Shown: one piece after another, positions 13,744 to 25,522 of the stretch
Numbering within the stretch: the first letter of the stretch is position 1
Layout: the number at the start of each line of letters is the position of its first letter
Origin: Elysia chlorotica
Lineage: Eukaryota > Mollusca > Gastropoda > Plakobranchidae
NCBI GenBank assembly: GCA_003991915.1
Contig: RQTK01000231.1
Span: 141,601-205,600, forward strand
Length of the DNA: 64,000 nt
Reading direction: 5' to 3'
Notes under the pieces: generated by a model
Seen by the model: only the letters and a program-made list of their open reading frames with translations
The model's database searches: none
What the model was told of the DNA's origin: nothing
Position numbers and translations under genes: made by a program

Positions 13744-13890
13744 TCAAATTTGCACGTAAACCTTAGACGTTTTTTTATACAATCAACTGTTGAATCACCT
13801 GGCATACAATGTGTATTTAACAAAACAGGGGTATAAAAGTTCCTGTCTTCTTCTTCTTCTTCTCGTTCTCCAACACTCTCTTCAAATTCT

Positions 13891-14123
13891 GATTCCAGCC
13901 TGGACAATGAAGACTACCGTTTTCTCTAGCTCAGGAAGGGGCCCGTATAGCTTCGTGTGCATGTCTATTCTCTCCCTCCAGATGGACTGTCTAACATTGC
14001 TGTATATTCTGCAATCCTGTAGCACATGTTGGGCTGTTTCTGCTGCTGTCCACACAAGCAGAGATCTGTTTCGCCGACTTTAAATATCTTGTGGATGTGG
14101 TGTTTTAGTCGGTTATGTTCCTG
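13891..14123 (-). pseudogene. Non-LTR retrotransposon 3' end relic
   Basis: On the - strand this encodes the C-terminal tail typical of LINE ORF2 proteins. A segment with HNRLKHH and LCLCGQ is followed, after a frame change at the CAG repeat, by TAQHVLQDC and then an IWRERI block. Together these make the CxC...HxxxxC zinc-binding-like end seen after the RNase H region. Only about 75 codons remain, the frame is broken, and no reverse transcriptase core is nearby. It is a dead fragment; the clade cannot be assigned. Confidence 0.7.
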
Positions 14124-14649
14124 TTAAAAGTTCCTGTAAAATATAAGGATTTTAAGTCGAATTCTTATTGTCATTTATCAAAACTTAGCATCTAATAATA
14201 TTTACTCATTTGAATTAGTTATCTTCGAATCATATACAAGGATACCCTCTGCTTTAAGTTAGGTGATACAAACCTGATGGACAGTGGATTGCAACATCGC
14301 GTGGGGGGAGGGGGTTCACGATTAATATTTATTAGATCATCGACGCGGCTGTGAAAGCTTTATATATAACACTTTTGCTCTTTCATTGTTGCCATGTACA
14401 CTAATGACAAAGAACGTAACTTCTTAGTAATGTAACAATTGGATGGGTTTAGACGGGTTTTTTGTTTTTTTATAGTACAGACACGTGTACCGTTGCCTAG
14501 CGAATGATGGACCGATTGCGATTGCATGAGCAAGTGATTCTTTTGTACAAAAACATAAGTCACACGTTTTGAGCTAACTTTTATGTTTTCTCATACAAAT
14601 TGATTACCTAGGAATTACTGTCGCCTACTTGTTATTTACAAAGACGGCA
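14124..14649. other. Non-coding stretch
   Basis: No gene or repeat recognised. Confidence 0.5.
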
Positions 14650-14785
14650 AGAATCCAGTTCTTTCCGCCCTGTACCGTGTGTGGCAGCACACAAAACTGT
14701 CAGACGTGAGTCTTGAGGCCCGTAAGTGAGCCTATAATAGTGCCTACGTTGGACTTAAGCAACCAACTCAAATCACATAAACCTC
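14650..14785 (+). mobile_element. 5'-truncated SINE
   Basis: Body and tail only: CGTGTGTGGCAGCACACAAA, GTCAGACG, GTGCCTACGTTGGACTTAAG, CAACCAACTCAA. Confidence 0.8.
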
Positions 14786-15675
14786 TGCAGATTATTAGAA
14801 AACAAAATAAGAGGTTATTCACTTGTACTTTTAGCAGCAATAATATTATAAGTAATGTATAACTGTTGTGCCAAATAGCGGTTATAAGCTATATTTTCAA
14901 GATACTTGTTAATGTTATCTGTATTTAACGATTTCTTGTAATAATGACACGCAATATTGTTATTTAAACATACTTTATGTACATAATGTATGCGATGATG
15001 GTTTAAAAAGGGTAGAGGTATCGAAAAAATCACTGCATTTGAGATGGGGTGCTTCGAGAAACTGTTATAATAGCATGGACCTAAAAAATACACTTAAAGA
15101 AATACAGTCATGACTTGACTTAAACAAAAGTATGCTAAAATAGATCTAAATCTTTTACCACCATAACAGCCTTAAAGAGCATGTTCTAGAGGATCAAGAA
15201 GAGGTTTAAATATAAAACGGCAACACTAACATAGTGGGAACAATGCACAATAATAACTTGCAGTATATTAATGATACAGTTTAACCCGAGACCAGTCATT
15301 ATTCAGAACTTAATTAAAGTTTTAGACTAACCCAAGTAAATCCTATGACCTGTAGTTAACTAAAACTATTTTGGTATTTCCTAGACATGACTACCGGGGT
15401 ATATCTAGTTTGACTATTACACATATACACAACGGAAGTAGATTACATGACACAAAATAACACTATAATAATTATATAGTTCTATTGCGCAAGAACGTTC
15501 AGAAAAGGACGTCACCATTTGAGACAAACGGAGTTTAAAAAAAACAAAAAAAAACTCGTTGGCACTACTAGTTACATTTGAAAGCTTTGCACTTTCTATT
15601 ACTTTTCACCTAATGGGTTAATCCTTACTATATTGGTACTGTTGATCACTGTATAGACGCTTTAAGTGGGCGAGA
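14786..15675. other. Non-coding AT-rich stretch
   Basis: No coding signal. Confidence 0.5.
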
Positions 15676-15679
15676 TTCA

Positions 15680-15900
15680 CATGTGAGGGGGCGAATTGGC
15701 GCGTGATGTAGAGCGTTGGTTTCCGAAAAGAGAGATCCCCCGTTCCCACCCACGTTCGGGTTAATTCTTTAGTCGGGTTGTGTTCTATACTGGATGGGTC
15801 TATATTTTATGGCAGCACGTACAATTTGCCTTAGCCTTGAACCCCATATCTGCTATATTGCCTAGTTGTGGACAATGATAAAGTTGAAAAACTGACCAAA
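15680..15900 (+). mobile_element. Very degenerate SINE
   Basis: Head-like GGCGCGTGATGTAGAGCGTTGG, a decayed B-box and a partial body (ATGGCAGCACGTACAA) in the expected order. Confidence 0.4.
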
Positions 15901-17238
15901 CAATCATTAACCAATTTCACTGTAGGTTTAAAACATACAAAAAAAATGGGTAGGTTTAGGTATTTAACAAGTCTTTAATAGCTCTATTTGGCTGTTTTAA
16001 TGGCTATACTTTGTACGATTACTTCCCTAGATCTATATGTAGATATAATTGTTTTTTTTCCATAGTACTTAACTGTTAGATCCATATTTAGCGCTCAAAA
16101 TATTTTCACCCAATTACAGCACGTAGAGTTGTTAGACGTTAGTTTTGCGTCTTGAGATTCGTTCCCATAACCGCCCACGGATTTCGATAGACGTTAAGAA
16201 ACTAGAAAACAAACAAAATTTCAAAACTGTGACCAACTGATACTTTTGGGTCAACTATATAATACTTGTATTTATAAAGAGAATACTCTAGAACTATTTT
16301 ATAACTGACGCAGCCTAGCCCATACCCCAGTTAATACAAATCAAGCATCCAGAAAGGGCAGGTCAACGACTTGGAATTAATTTCCGTTTGACCTGATAAG
16401 GAGACTACTCCTTTTTCACCTTCGGAGTTATCGTTCTTATCTCTTTTAAACCATAGTGTTAGATCTATGCACTGAATGTGGGTACATCGTACTTCCGAAC
16501 CCCTGGAATTTTGTAGAAGAGGCTAGGGCGTATAACATTCTGAAAAGATTAATATCATTTTGCTTCAAAGAGTTGAGATCTGGACCACAATCAACTTCGA
16601 TTTCAAGTCCTCGGCGGTGCTATTTGAGTGCTTCTTATTTTGAATTGAAATTTCACAACGTGAAGCTCTGTTCATTGTTGACGCTATTGTTTGATAAGCT
16701 AACAAAAAAAAATAATAATAATTATAAGCTTATCAGTTCTCATTAAGAAAGTTACCTTTTGTGAAATAATATTCCTTATTATTTCATGGAAATAAGTTTA
16801 ATGCATTGAAAAACCACCAGTTAAGATCAACGACTTGTTTAAAGCGAAATACCAAAAGTTTAATGATAAACAATTTGATAGCAAGTTTTATCAGATTAAC
16901 GTTAAGCGTTTGGCAACTGAATGTACACGGCTTCAATGGCTTAGTAAATTATAGAGTTTTAGTTACAATATTATAAAAAGAAAAAAGATCTCTTATAAAC
17001 CATTTGAACGGAGACAGCCTGCGAGTTAAAAAAGTTATGTAGAGGATCGCACTTACACAAACTGAAAGACCTCTCCACAATACCCTTTTTTTCATTTGGG
17101 ATTTTTTTAGTAAAGAGCAGGATGTTAGTTTCAATTTGATTATAATACTCTGTAAATGACTTTGCATTATATACGAGTACTAAAAAAACAACTTAAGATG
17201 ACAGTGCATTGACTTTATTCTAAGATAATTACAACACT
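15901..17238. other. Non-coding AT-rich stretch
   Basis: The frame at 16456-16746 has no recognisable product and no splice support. Nothing else seen. Confidence 0.5.
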
Positions 17239-17276
17239 TGATCTCTCTCTCTCTCTCTCTCTCTTTTCTCTGTCGA

Positions 17277-17352
<76 letters not shown>
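17239..17352. repeat. (CT)n microsatellite
   Basis: Two CT blocks with a short TTTTCTCTGTCGATC interruption. Confidence 0.95.
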
Positions 17353-17356
<4 letters not shown>

Positions 17357-18037
17357 CCGTTACACTCATTCATAATTTTACTTGGCCAAGGGCATTTCAA
17401 ATATTCAAATCACAACGCACATTGCCATTCAGTCCTTTCACCCGCCGACGCACGCTCAATCTAAAAAAATGAGAGACTAGAATAACAAAATTAAAAAGCA
17501 ATCTATACATCGATATTGTGAATAAATGTCATAAATAACTATGATAAAAGATATGTTTTCAGACAATGTTCTTTTTACTTCCGTATTACGCGTACTTCTA
17601 TACTGTAGAAATGTGTTATTTTTGTATCTTGTCGTTGCATAAGATCTTGCACCAACATTTTCTTCTCATGAGTTCAAATAACTAATTGCGATGTATATAA
17701 AATGTTATTTAAATTCTCTAATTACTTTGAAGGACGTAACTAATTGAGACGCACAGAGAAATAAAGATATCGTCTTCTCTGGATCCGTTTTCCTATGTGA
17801 GGCCAAAATTGTCCTTGCTTATCATAAAAACAGCTGAAATAAGATGAAAATTATTTCAGATAATAATTATTTCTAGACGTGATCGTTTTTAAGAAAATTT
17901 TAATGATCATTACAGCATGTTTTGTTACAGAAAACATTTTGAAAGATTGCGTAATAAAAAGGGGGCTAGATATTCGATATTTCGAGGTAATTGTGGTTAT
18001 GGTTGTGGCTTATTTAGGTTTTTGTCTTCTTGTATGT
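17353..18037. other. Non-coding stretch
   Basis: No gene recognised. Confidence 0.5.
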
Positions 18038-18226
18038 GTGTGTGTGTGTGTTAGAGAGTGAGAGAAAGAGAAAGAGAGAGAGAGATAGAGAGAGGGAGTG
18101 GGACAGGGAGAGAGAGTGAACATAAGAGAAGCACATATAGAGGACAAAAGAGAAAGTGGAAGAGAGAGAAACAGAGAAATGGATGGAGAGTGGGACAGAG
18201 AGAGAGAGAGAAAGAGCGAGAGAGAG

Positions 18227-18286
<60 letters not shown>

Positions 18287-18296
18287 TGAGAAATAT
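18038..18296. repeat. (TG)n and imperfect (GA)n
   Basis: A short TG run is followed by a 240-bp GA-rich purine tract with GGGA and GACA interruptions. Confidence 0.92.
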
Positions 18297-18375
18297 TGGT
18301 TTCGACATAATTCAATTTGAATTTTAAATTTTTTTAGATGTGAACGATTTTAAACCGACTCTTTTTTTACCCTTC

Positions 18376-18455
18376 TCCTGAATCGGTGATCAATCGGTAG
18401 AGCGTTCGGCTTCTCATCGGAACGTTGCAAGTTCGATCCCCGCTCAGAACGCCTA
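18376..18455 (+). mobile_element. tRNA-like SINE head
   Basis: ATCGGTAGAGCG (A-box-like), then CAAGTTCGATCCCCG (B-box). The stems of a real tRNA cloverleaf do not pair well, so this is a tRNA-derived repeat head rather than a functional tRNA gene. Confidence 0.55.
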
Positions 18456-18547
18456 AGAACGTCATTATTGATAATGATATCAACCCACACATGCAACCTT
18501 TCTAAACAACTATTTTGTATACTATTAGGCACTCTTTTAGCCAGTCT

Positions 18548-18558
18548 GTCTCTCCCTC

Positions 18559-18602
<44 letters not shown>

Positions 18603-18631
18603 TCTCTCTCTCGCTCTCTCTCTCTCTCTTC
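18548..18631. repeat. (CT)n microsatellite
   Basis: CT run with CCCT and CGCT interruptions. Confidence 0.92.
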
Positions 18632-18869
18632 CATTCATAATAGAAAAAAAAAGTTAACTTGTCATAGTTCATTCCAAGAGAGCCCCACGCCTCGGGGTTG
18701 GACAATGGAGTTAAGAAAAGACTGGTCGTGTCGGTTTGCTTCAGCAGGAAGGATGAAATTATCTTATCTCACCCAATCATCACATCCTTCCTCTGGTAGC
18801 TCTGAGACGATGACTTTCCAGATTTTTAATCCCACCGCTTTTTTGGTCGCATCGAGCAAGGTTGTTTTC

Positions 18870-19262
18870 TAGCTTTACCTCCCCTAACTCTCAAGTGCCT
18901 TAACCATCGGCTTCTGACGCAAAAGGTTCGTGGTTCGAGCCCTAGCTTTACCTCCCCTAGCTCTCAAATGGCTTTAGCATCGGCCTCCGACGCAAAAGGT
19001 CCGTAGTTCGAGCCCTAGCTTCACCTGCTCTAGCTCTTAAGTGCCTTAACCATCAGCTCCTGACGCAAAAGGTCCGTGGTTTGAGCCCTGGCGATTTCGC
19101 TCCCTACTGGTTGGGCCAGTGTTGACCGACTGAGACTGAAGTCATGGTATCCTCGCCTTGTCTCGTGTGTTGCAGCACATAAAATTGTCAGACGTCCGTC
19201 TTGGGGTTCGTCCACAATATAGCAAATAAAGTGCTGATGTTGGACGTTAAACCATTTCAACT
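18870..19262 (+). mobile_element. SINE with triplicated tRNA-like head
   Basis: Three direct units of exactly 73 bp (18870-18942, 18943-19015, 19016-19088), each with the GACGCAAAAGGT block and a GGTTCGAGCCC-type B-box. One normal body follows (CTACTGGTTGGGCC, TGTCTCGTGTGTTGCAGCAC, GTTGGACGTTAAACC). The units differ from each other by a few bases, so the triplication is not an assembly echo. Confidence 0.9.
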
Positions 19263-19265
19263 ACA

Positions 19266-19436
19266 CTCAACTAGCCATTACGGCAACGGGACCCAGAACG
19301 ATGAAACCCGGGACAGGGCCCTCACATTATTCTCTTAATTATTGACCCAACCAGTAGAAAATAACACGAAAGCAAGGTTGAGGGGTAGATCCAGGTTCTT
19401 TTTCATTTAAAGGTAACGCTCTATCCCCAGCGCAGA
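19266..19436 (-). mobile_element. Degenerate SINE
   Basis: - strand body with GACCCAACCAGTAG, a decayed B-box and a CTCTATCCCCAGCGC head end. Confidence 0.55.
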
Positions 19437-19541
19437 GTTGAGTTTGGTTTTACGGCACATCAGCACAGTAACGGCTATACAGTGCCAATTGTGTCCTATG
19501 ACAGTTAATACAATATACTAGTAGCAACGGTGACTCCCCTG

Positions 19542-19594
<53 letters not shown>
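19437..19594. repeat. Interspersed repeat plus (CT)n
   Basis: 19437-19545 matches 2475-2610. It runs into a CT tract straight from its CCCCTGTCTCTCT end. Confidence 0.75.
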
Positions 19595-19596
<2 letters not shown>

Positions 19597-20485
19597 ATTT
19601 TACGTCTTCCATATTCCGAGTAAGGATTCTATACTTAGAAGAGCCTGACAATCACTCACAGCGATTACTTTCATTTCTTTTGTTTCAGATCCAAGTTCTG
19701 TGATAGCTTTAGACAAGGGGACTAAGGACCACAAAGCGCTACGGGGACAGAACACATTCACTTTCTTCCAACGCTAACGTTTTAATCGTCTTGTAGGGAA
19801 CTAATAGGTTTTTAGTTCCCAACTCAAGAAAGACAAACACCGACAGCGGATACATGTTGTTGTAACGTACAAAAGCTCTAAGAATAATCTAAATATATAT
19901 AGTTTTCAGACTGTCTCTCGATCACAAACTTTATAAAAGACGTACTTTTTTCAAATCTCATTTCAATTGTGCAAAACAGATGTAAATTGGCATTTGTCCA
20001 ACTCTGCAAACAATTTAAAGAAAGACATCATATTTTCTTCAAATTTATTCAAATAAGCCAAACAGATAATATAGAGATACAACTTTGTCTTATTTCAAAC
20101 TTTAGAAAAAAAAGACTCTTATCTGTCTTTCATTCATTCTAAAACAGATACAAGTTTAACGTGTCTATAATCGAAGTAGAGCAGGCCAAATATTAACACT
20201 ATTTAATACTTGGCGTTGAGGAAACCTCCGACATCATTCATAACGGGGGTCTTAATACCAAAATACACTTACTGTTGGGGTGTTTTACTGACTCTGTCAA
20301 GAGCCTCTGTGAGAGTTAAGGTGAAAGGCACTTTCAAATTTAGCTCACTCTATGAACAGATTTAATATACCCTGACGCCAAGAGCATGACGAATAGCGGC
20401 GGTCTAGAGGACTGAATCAACTCATCAAATCCTGCTTAAACTAACCTGAGATTTACAGCGATCAAGTCTTGATAAACAATAGTTC
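19595..20485. other. Non-coding stretch
   Basis: No gene. Weak internal repetition of CAAACAGATACAA-like words at 19960-20150. Confidence 0.5.
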
Positions 20486-20489
20486 CTAG

Positions 20490-20965
20490 ATACGACTGCT
20501 GCAGATCTTTACAAGCAAGCTGTTTACAGATTTACAAGCAAGAAGAACTTTACAAACAAAAGGTTTAAAGATCTTAAAGCTTTACAAGCAAGAGTTTATA
20601 GAATATTCAAGCAAGACGTTTTTATAAATCTTCAAGACCTATAGGTTATATATATTTACTAGCAATATTTGCCTACATCTTTCCAAACAAAATGTTTATA
20701 GAAATCTTCAATTTCAAGCAAAAAGTGTATAGATATTTGCTAACAATACACTTATAGAATTCTTCTAGCACGACATAGAGACCTAGTAACTCCACTAAAT
20801 GCTTCACATAAAAGACGTTTGTAGATGTATGGTATGAACTGAGAGCATACGTAAAATAAAGACTTATAGTTCTAAAAAACTAGACTAAGAGTTCTACAAT
20901 TCAGAGAATTAGGTTAAGGAATTAGTGCAACTGCGCTTACAAGCAAGACGTTATAGATCTAGGAC
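20490..20965. repeat. Degenerate minisatellite, TTTACAAGCAAG type
   Basis: Loose repeats of TTTACAAGCAAG, GACGTTTATAGA and ATCTTCAAG words at about 25-40 bp spacing. Strongly diverged. Confidence 0.6.
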
Positions 20966-21089
20966 CTGGACAACGGATTCTTTAAAGGAATTTTAAAGAA
21001 AAACGTCTTCATCCCAGAAAAATCAACACTGCCTGGATGACATACATCTAACTGGCTAGACCTTCACAAAGCTACATAGACCTATATGT

Positions 21090-21556
21090 GCGTAGACACA
21101 CCTACATACTTCTACAATCGCTTAGGCACGCCTACATACGCCTGGAAACGCCCCCACACCCTAAGGAACGCTTACAAGACCTAAAAAACGCTTAGACGAA
21201 CCTACACCCACTTATAAACGCCCATCCACGCCTAGCCACGCCTACGTGGGCCTCGACACGCCTACTCACGCCTAGACACGCCTTTATAGGCCTCGACACG
21301 CCTACGCACGTCTAGCCACGCCTATAAATACGCCAGGACACGTCTACTTATCCCTACCCACGCATTGCCACGTCTATAGACACCTAGCCACGCCTACTCA
21401 GACCAAGCCACGCCTATATACGCCAGGACACGCCTACGCAACTCTAGCCACGCCTATAAATACGCCAGGACACGTCTACTTATCCCTACCCACGCATTGC
21501 CACGTCTATAGACACCTAGCCACGCCTATTCAGGCCAAGCGACGCCTAGAGAGGCT
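21090..21556. repeat. CACGCCTA minisatellite
   Basis: Dozens of CACGCCTA, CTAGCCACGC and CGACACGCC words at about 10-12 bp spacing. A higher-order unit of about 115-130 bp is duplicated (from about 21304 and from about 21433). No stop occurs in one + frame from about 21285 to 21616, but the composition is that of a repeat. Confidence 0.92.
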
Positions 21557-21575
21557 TACACCACTGCTGCATTAT

Positions 21576-21616
21576 ATGTCAGAGGAGGAGATTGTGCCAG
21601 CACACTGCTTGTCAAG
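21576..21616 (+). other. Possible short first coding exon
   Basis: ATG followed by 13 codons (MSEEEIVPAHCLS) ends at a consensus donor, TCAAG/GTAAGT. No downstream exon can be named, so this is only a candidate. Confidence 0.2.
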
Positions 21617-22895
21617 GTAAGTTAAAAATTAATTACAAGGTTAGACGAAATGCTTTAACGTTACTGATCATCATCATTTAATAAATATGTATGTGGGTTT
21701 ATCAGCTTTTTTTGCATTCTTAATAAATGTTTGCAGCTACTGGGAACCACGTCTAGATAACATTAAATAAATTAATATCTACGCACTGAAAAATTATTTA
21801 GATGTGTAAATATCACAATCGGAACCGCTCATCTGATAAGTGCAGACAGAAAGCATGTCAGAAACTTAGTAGAGATATGGAATCAAAACATGCGGTAACA
21901 TATGCAATTGTTTTTATATTTATCTCATTGAGATTGTATTAGGGCAGAGCATCTTCAGAGTAAATTAATGTGTTGCGATTCTGAGGGTTATCTTTTATTT
22001 AATGCACTCAGCACATTAACAGGCATTGTTGTGTCGGATCTGCCTCGAGATCTTTAATTTTCAGTTAATATAAACCTCTAAAGCTTTGTCTGCATAATTT
22101 TTTCCAGTTTCAAAGCCTAAAATTTATACTGTGGAGGCTTTTTAGCAGGGGCACGGAACATTTTACAAAATTGTGCGATGCATAAATTAAGTGTCATAGA
22201 TTTTAGTGGGTATAGTCTTGCACTCTCCATTTTTCTCATTTGAGCATATTGAACCGAAAATAATATTGAGAAGAAAACTCTTAGTCATCCGACATTTAAA
22301 TGCACCAAGAAGACGGAAATTTACCAAATGTTTTTTTTTTCTTTTTTTAAAGCACGCAAATTTTAACGCGCACTTTGTACTGTTTCGTTAAAATGTAAAA
22401 CTAGAGGATAAAATTAAGCCTACTTAGTAAAAAGAACTCAATGATCTGTAAATTTATACAACTCAGAGCTTGGTGGTACATTTTCGTTTGACACATTATA
22501 AAAATGTCCAAATAAAATCATAGAAATAACATTAAACGCAAAAATTAGAAAACAAACCAAAGGTTCAAAATGAGGCCCTATAAGCGTTTTTCACAACTAG
22601 GTATCTCTTAGTAAAACGATTTTTTCTTTCTAAAGATATGTATTCTAAAGAAACATAATTCTGAGTTTCAGCGCACCTCATATTCATTTGTAATCCTTCA
22701 GCTTTGCCAATCCCACAATGCCCACGAATTTCGTAGGTTCTTCACTAGTGATAATAATAACAATGTATGATTTTTTTTATAAAGCACATAACCACCACTG
22801 TAAGGTTGTGCTTCATGAGTCCTTATCTTTTATCGCAGATCTTAGTATGCGCTCTACTTACGTTGCTTCTCTCTTTCTGAATTTCTTTATCTCTT
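21617..22895. other. Non-coding AT-rich stretch
   Basis: No gene recognised; would be intron if the short exon upstream were real. Confidence 0.5.
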
Positions 22896-22897
22896 AC

Positions 22898-23006
22898 TCT
22901 TTCTCTCACTTCTCTCTCTCTCTCTCTCTATCTCTCACTCTCTCTCTTTCTCTCTCTCTCTCCTCATATTAATGCTTATAATTATCTTCCACACACACAC
23001 ACACAA
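22898..23006. repeat. (CT)n and (CA)n
   Basis: CT run at 22898-22962 and CA run at 22991-23006. Confidence 0.9.
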
Positions 23007-24150
23007 ACACACACACTTTATATTTTTCCTTGAATCTTAAAGGACCAATATTGTTAAATATTTGAAGTATTTACGCGCCAATTGCTTAAGTCTGTTATAA
23101 GAAATGTGTGATACAAATTACGAACCGACTGTCAAAATGTGTTCTACTTTTTTTTAACTATAGTTGACAATGTACAATTTCACTTTTGTTATTAAAATCC
23201 AACTAGCCTAAAAATCCAAATGTACAAACGAAAATTGTATACGAGTTATCCAAGTACAGGTGATTTTTTAAAACTTTAAGACTTAATAAGTAAGTTGGAA
23301 AAAATCTCGTGCTAAAATTGAGACAAAGGCTACAATCATAATTATAGGTTAAAATCTGTATCTTCTAGATCATACTGTAAGCGGTTTTGTTTTTTGTTTT
23401 GTTTTGTTTTGTGTTTAACATTATCGGAAAAACTTACCGGGGTCGAAAGTTGTAACGGTGTATGTAAGAGTATGCCTGGCAAAGAAGAAAGACAGAGAGT
23501 GAGAGAGAGAGAGAGAGAGAGATGGCGAGATATACATAATTACATGTATATGAAATCATAGTTTAAACTAAAGTTAGAAGTGGTAAATCATAAAGACTGT
23601 TTTGATTTTCTGAAAAATCACTTTCGCCTGATATTTGATGAAGTTTTAGTGTTATTCCTTCCATCTGTTTAGGATTATTCAAGTCCCAAGTATTTAGAAG
23701 AAAAAAATCGTGGGCACATAAAAAGCGAAATAATACAATTTATCAATTTTAGAACGAGAAAGAGAAAGGGAGAGAGAGAAAGAGAGAGAGACAAAGAGAT
23801 GTAGAAAAAGAAACAGACAGAGATGGAGAAAGATATCAAGAAAGAAAAGCGCGGGGGGAGGGGGAGGGGGATCGAAGATAAAGTTTACAGAGAGGCAACA
23901 TATTATATAGACCTTGTGTCGTAATTACAACGTTTTTGTAAGCTTACAACTCGTCCTTACATATTGAACTAATTAGGATTATGACAAATCGTAAACTGCC
24001 GCAGTACTTACTACCCCTAGATGTCTTACTTCAACTTTACGTGTTTTTCTCTACGTGTAATCTGTGGGATAATTGTAATGACGATTCAACATTATCAGAA
24101 ACACTCTACTTTTTTCGAGCGATAGTTATTAAAAGTGTAATTGTTTCTAA
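23007..24150. other. Non-coding stretch with GA tracts
   Basis: GA-rich patches at 23490-23525 and 23755-23870; no gene. Confidence 0.6.
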
Positions 24151-24152
24151 AG

Positions 24153-24433
24153 GGGGGGGGGGGGGGGGGGGGGGGGGAAGAGAGAGGGGGAAGAGGGAAA
24201 CATGAAGATATAAAGAAGGGAGATATGTCAAGAGAGAGTGACATGGAGAGAGACAAAGAAGGGAAAGGATGACAAGAGAATGATTGAGAAAAACAAAGAA
24301 GACAAGGGGTGTCAATGATGGAAGAGAGAGAGAGAGAGAAAAAGAGACAGAGAGAGAGAGAGACAGAGACAGACAGACAGGCAGGCAGACAGACAGACAG
24401 ACAGGCAGACAGACAGAAAGACAGAGAAACGAT

Positions 24434-24473
<40 letters not shown>

Positions 24474-24486
24474 GAGCGTGAGAGAC
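24153..24486. repeat. Poly-G, (GA)n and (GACA)/(GGCA) tract
   Basis: About 25 G, then a 300-bp purine tract including GACA and GGCA units (24361-24420) and a pure GA run (24438-24470). Confidence 0.93.
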
Positions 24487-25200
24487 AAATAAAGATAGTA
24501 AGAGATGTCGAAAGAGAGCAAAAGAGTTTCATATAATTATAGATGTCAAAACGGAGAGAGGGACAGAAAGAGAAGCGAAAGGGGTGAGGAGGGTTCGAGG
24601 CGAGTGAAGGGCAATTACGGAACGGAGGATATTAATATTGGAGGGGAGGTTGTATATTATCTCCTTCCGTACCTTCCGTGTAATTATTTGAATTAGCCTT
24701 GATAAGTGCACAATTCAACTTGCAAGAACATCTGACGTTTTGAACAAGGCTGGTTTTCTATTGATTTTACTTACCGTTTTCCTTAGGCTGAAGACACACT
24801 TAGCGCACAGAGTGTGAACTAGTTAGAAGTTCATGGGTAGGTTTGTGCGTATACGGGTTGGGATATTCAGGTTACTTCCCTTTTTAAACCTTAGTAAAAC
24901 ACTTTTTGAAGATTGGCTAAATGCCATGATTTTTATGAAGAAAAATGGTGAGAACTTTTCACCCTAGCAACCCGCGTTTGCTTAGACTGTCGATGGGTTG
25001 TCAGCAAACCGAATTAAAGACAATTGAAAGGGATGCAAGAAATCAAGAATACAACACTACGTTCACCTATCACTGACTCCACACTAAACCGTAACTAACA
25101 AGGCATCTATAAAGATAGTGTACACGTTGAAGGAACGTGTATACTGTGATGGCATGTATTTTGTGTAGTTGAAAAGCTTTAAAAATAAACAATTAAAGTG
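24487..25200. other. Non-coding stretch
   Basis: No gene or repeat recognised. Confidence 0.5.
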
Positions 25201-25201
25201 C

Positions 25202-25213
25202 TTGTTTGTTTGT

Positions 25214-25257
<44 letters not shown>

Positions 25258-25262
25258 ATTGT
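25202..25262. repeat. (GTTT)n(GTT)n microsatellite
   Basis: Short GTTT run, then about 14 GTT units, at the tail end of a - strand SINE and probably grown from it. Confidence 0.92.
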
Positions 25263-25263
25263 T

Positions 25264-25522
25264 TGCTTTTTGCTAAGCGTCAAACTTCAGCACTATATAG
25301 ATCATATTTTGGACGGCCCCTAAAACTAGTGTTTGACAAATTTACGTGCTACCACAAAGAGACAGTGATGAGAGACCTTGATTCCTGTTTTAAGCGTTCA
25401 CATCATACTGACACCGACCTAACTATTAGAGGATAAAAACAGTTTTGACCTTTCGTGGGTTTCGAATTGGGTACCTGTCGATTAGTAGACCCACGCTCTA
25501 CCACTTGAGCTAATTCCTCCAC
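25264..25522 (-). mobile_element. tRNA-derived SINE, diverged
   Basis: Reads on - as: head with AGCTCAAGTGGTAGAGCG, B-box-like GGTACCCAATTCGAAACC, body with GGTCGGTGTCAGTATGATG, and tail AGTGCTGAAGTTTGACG. Confidence 0.85.

Noticed and set aside
16456-16746. 96-codon open frame
   Set aside because: No domain, no signal peptide and an Asn/Lys-rich end from an A-rich run; likely chance.
18376-18455. Possible true tRNA gene
   Set aside because: A- and B-box-like blocks exist, but the T-arm and anticodon stems do not pair properly; a SINE head is the better reading.
24330-24480. CRISPR-like regular repeats
   Set aside because: The regularity comes from GACA/GA microsatellite units, with no spacers, in a eukaryotic genome.
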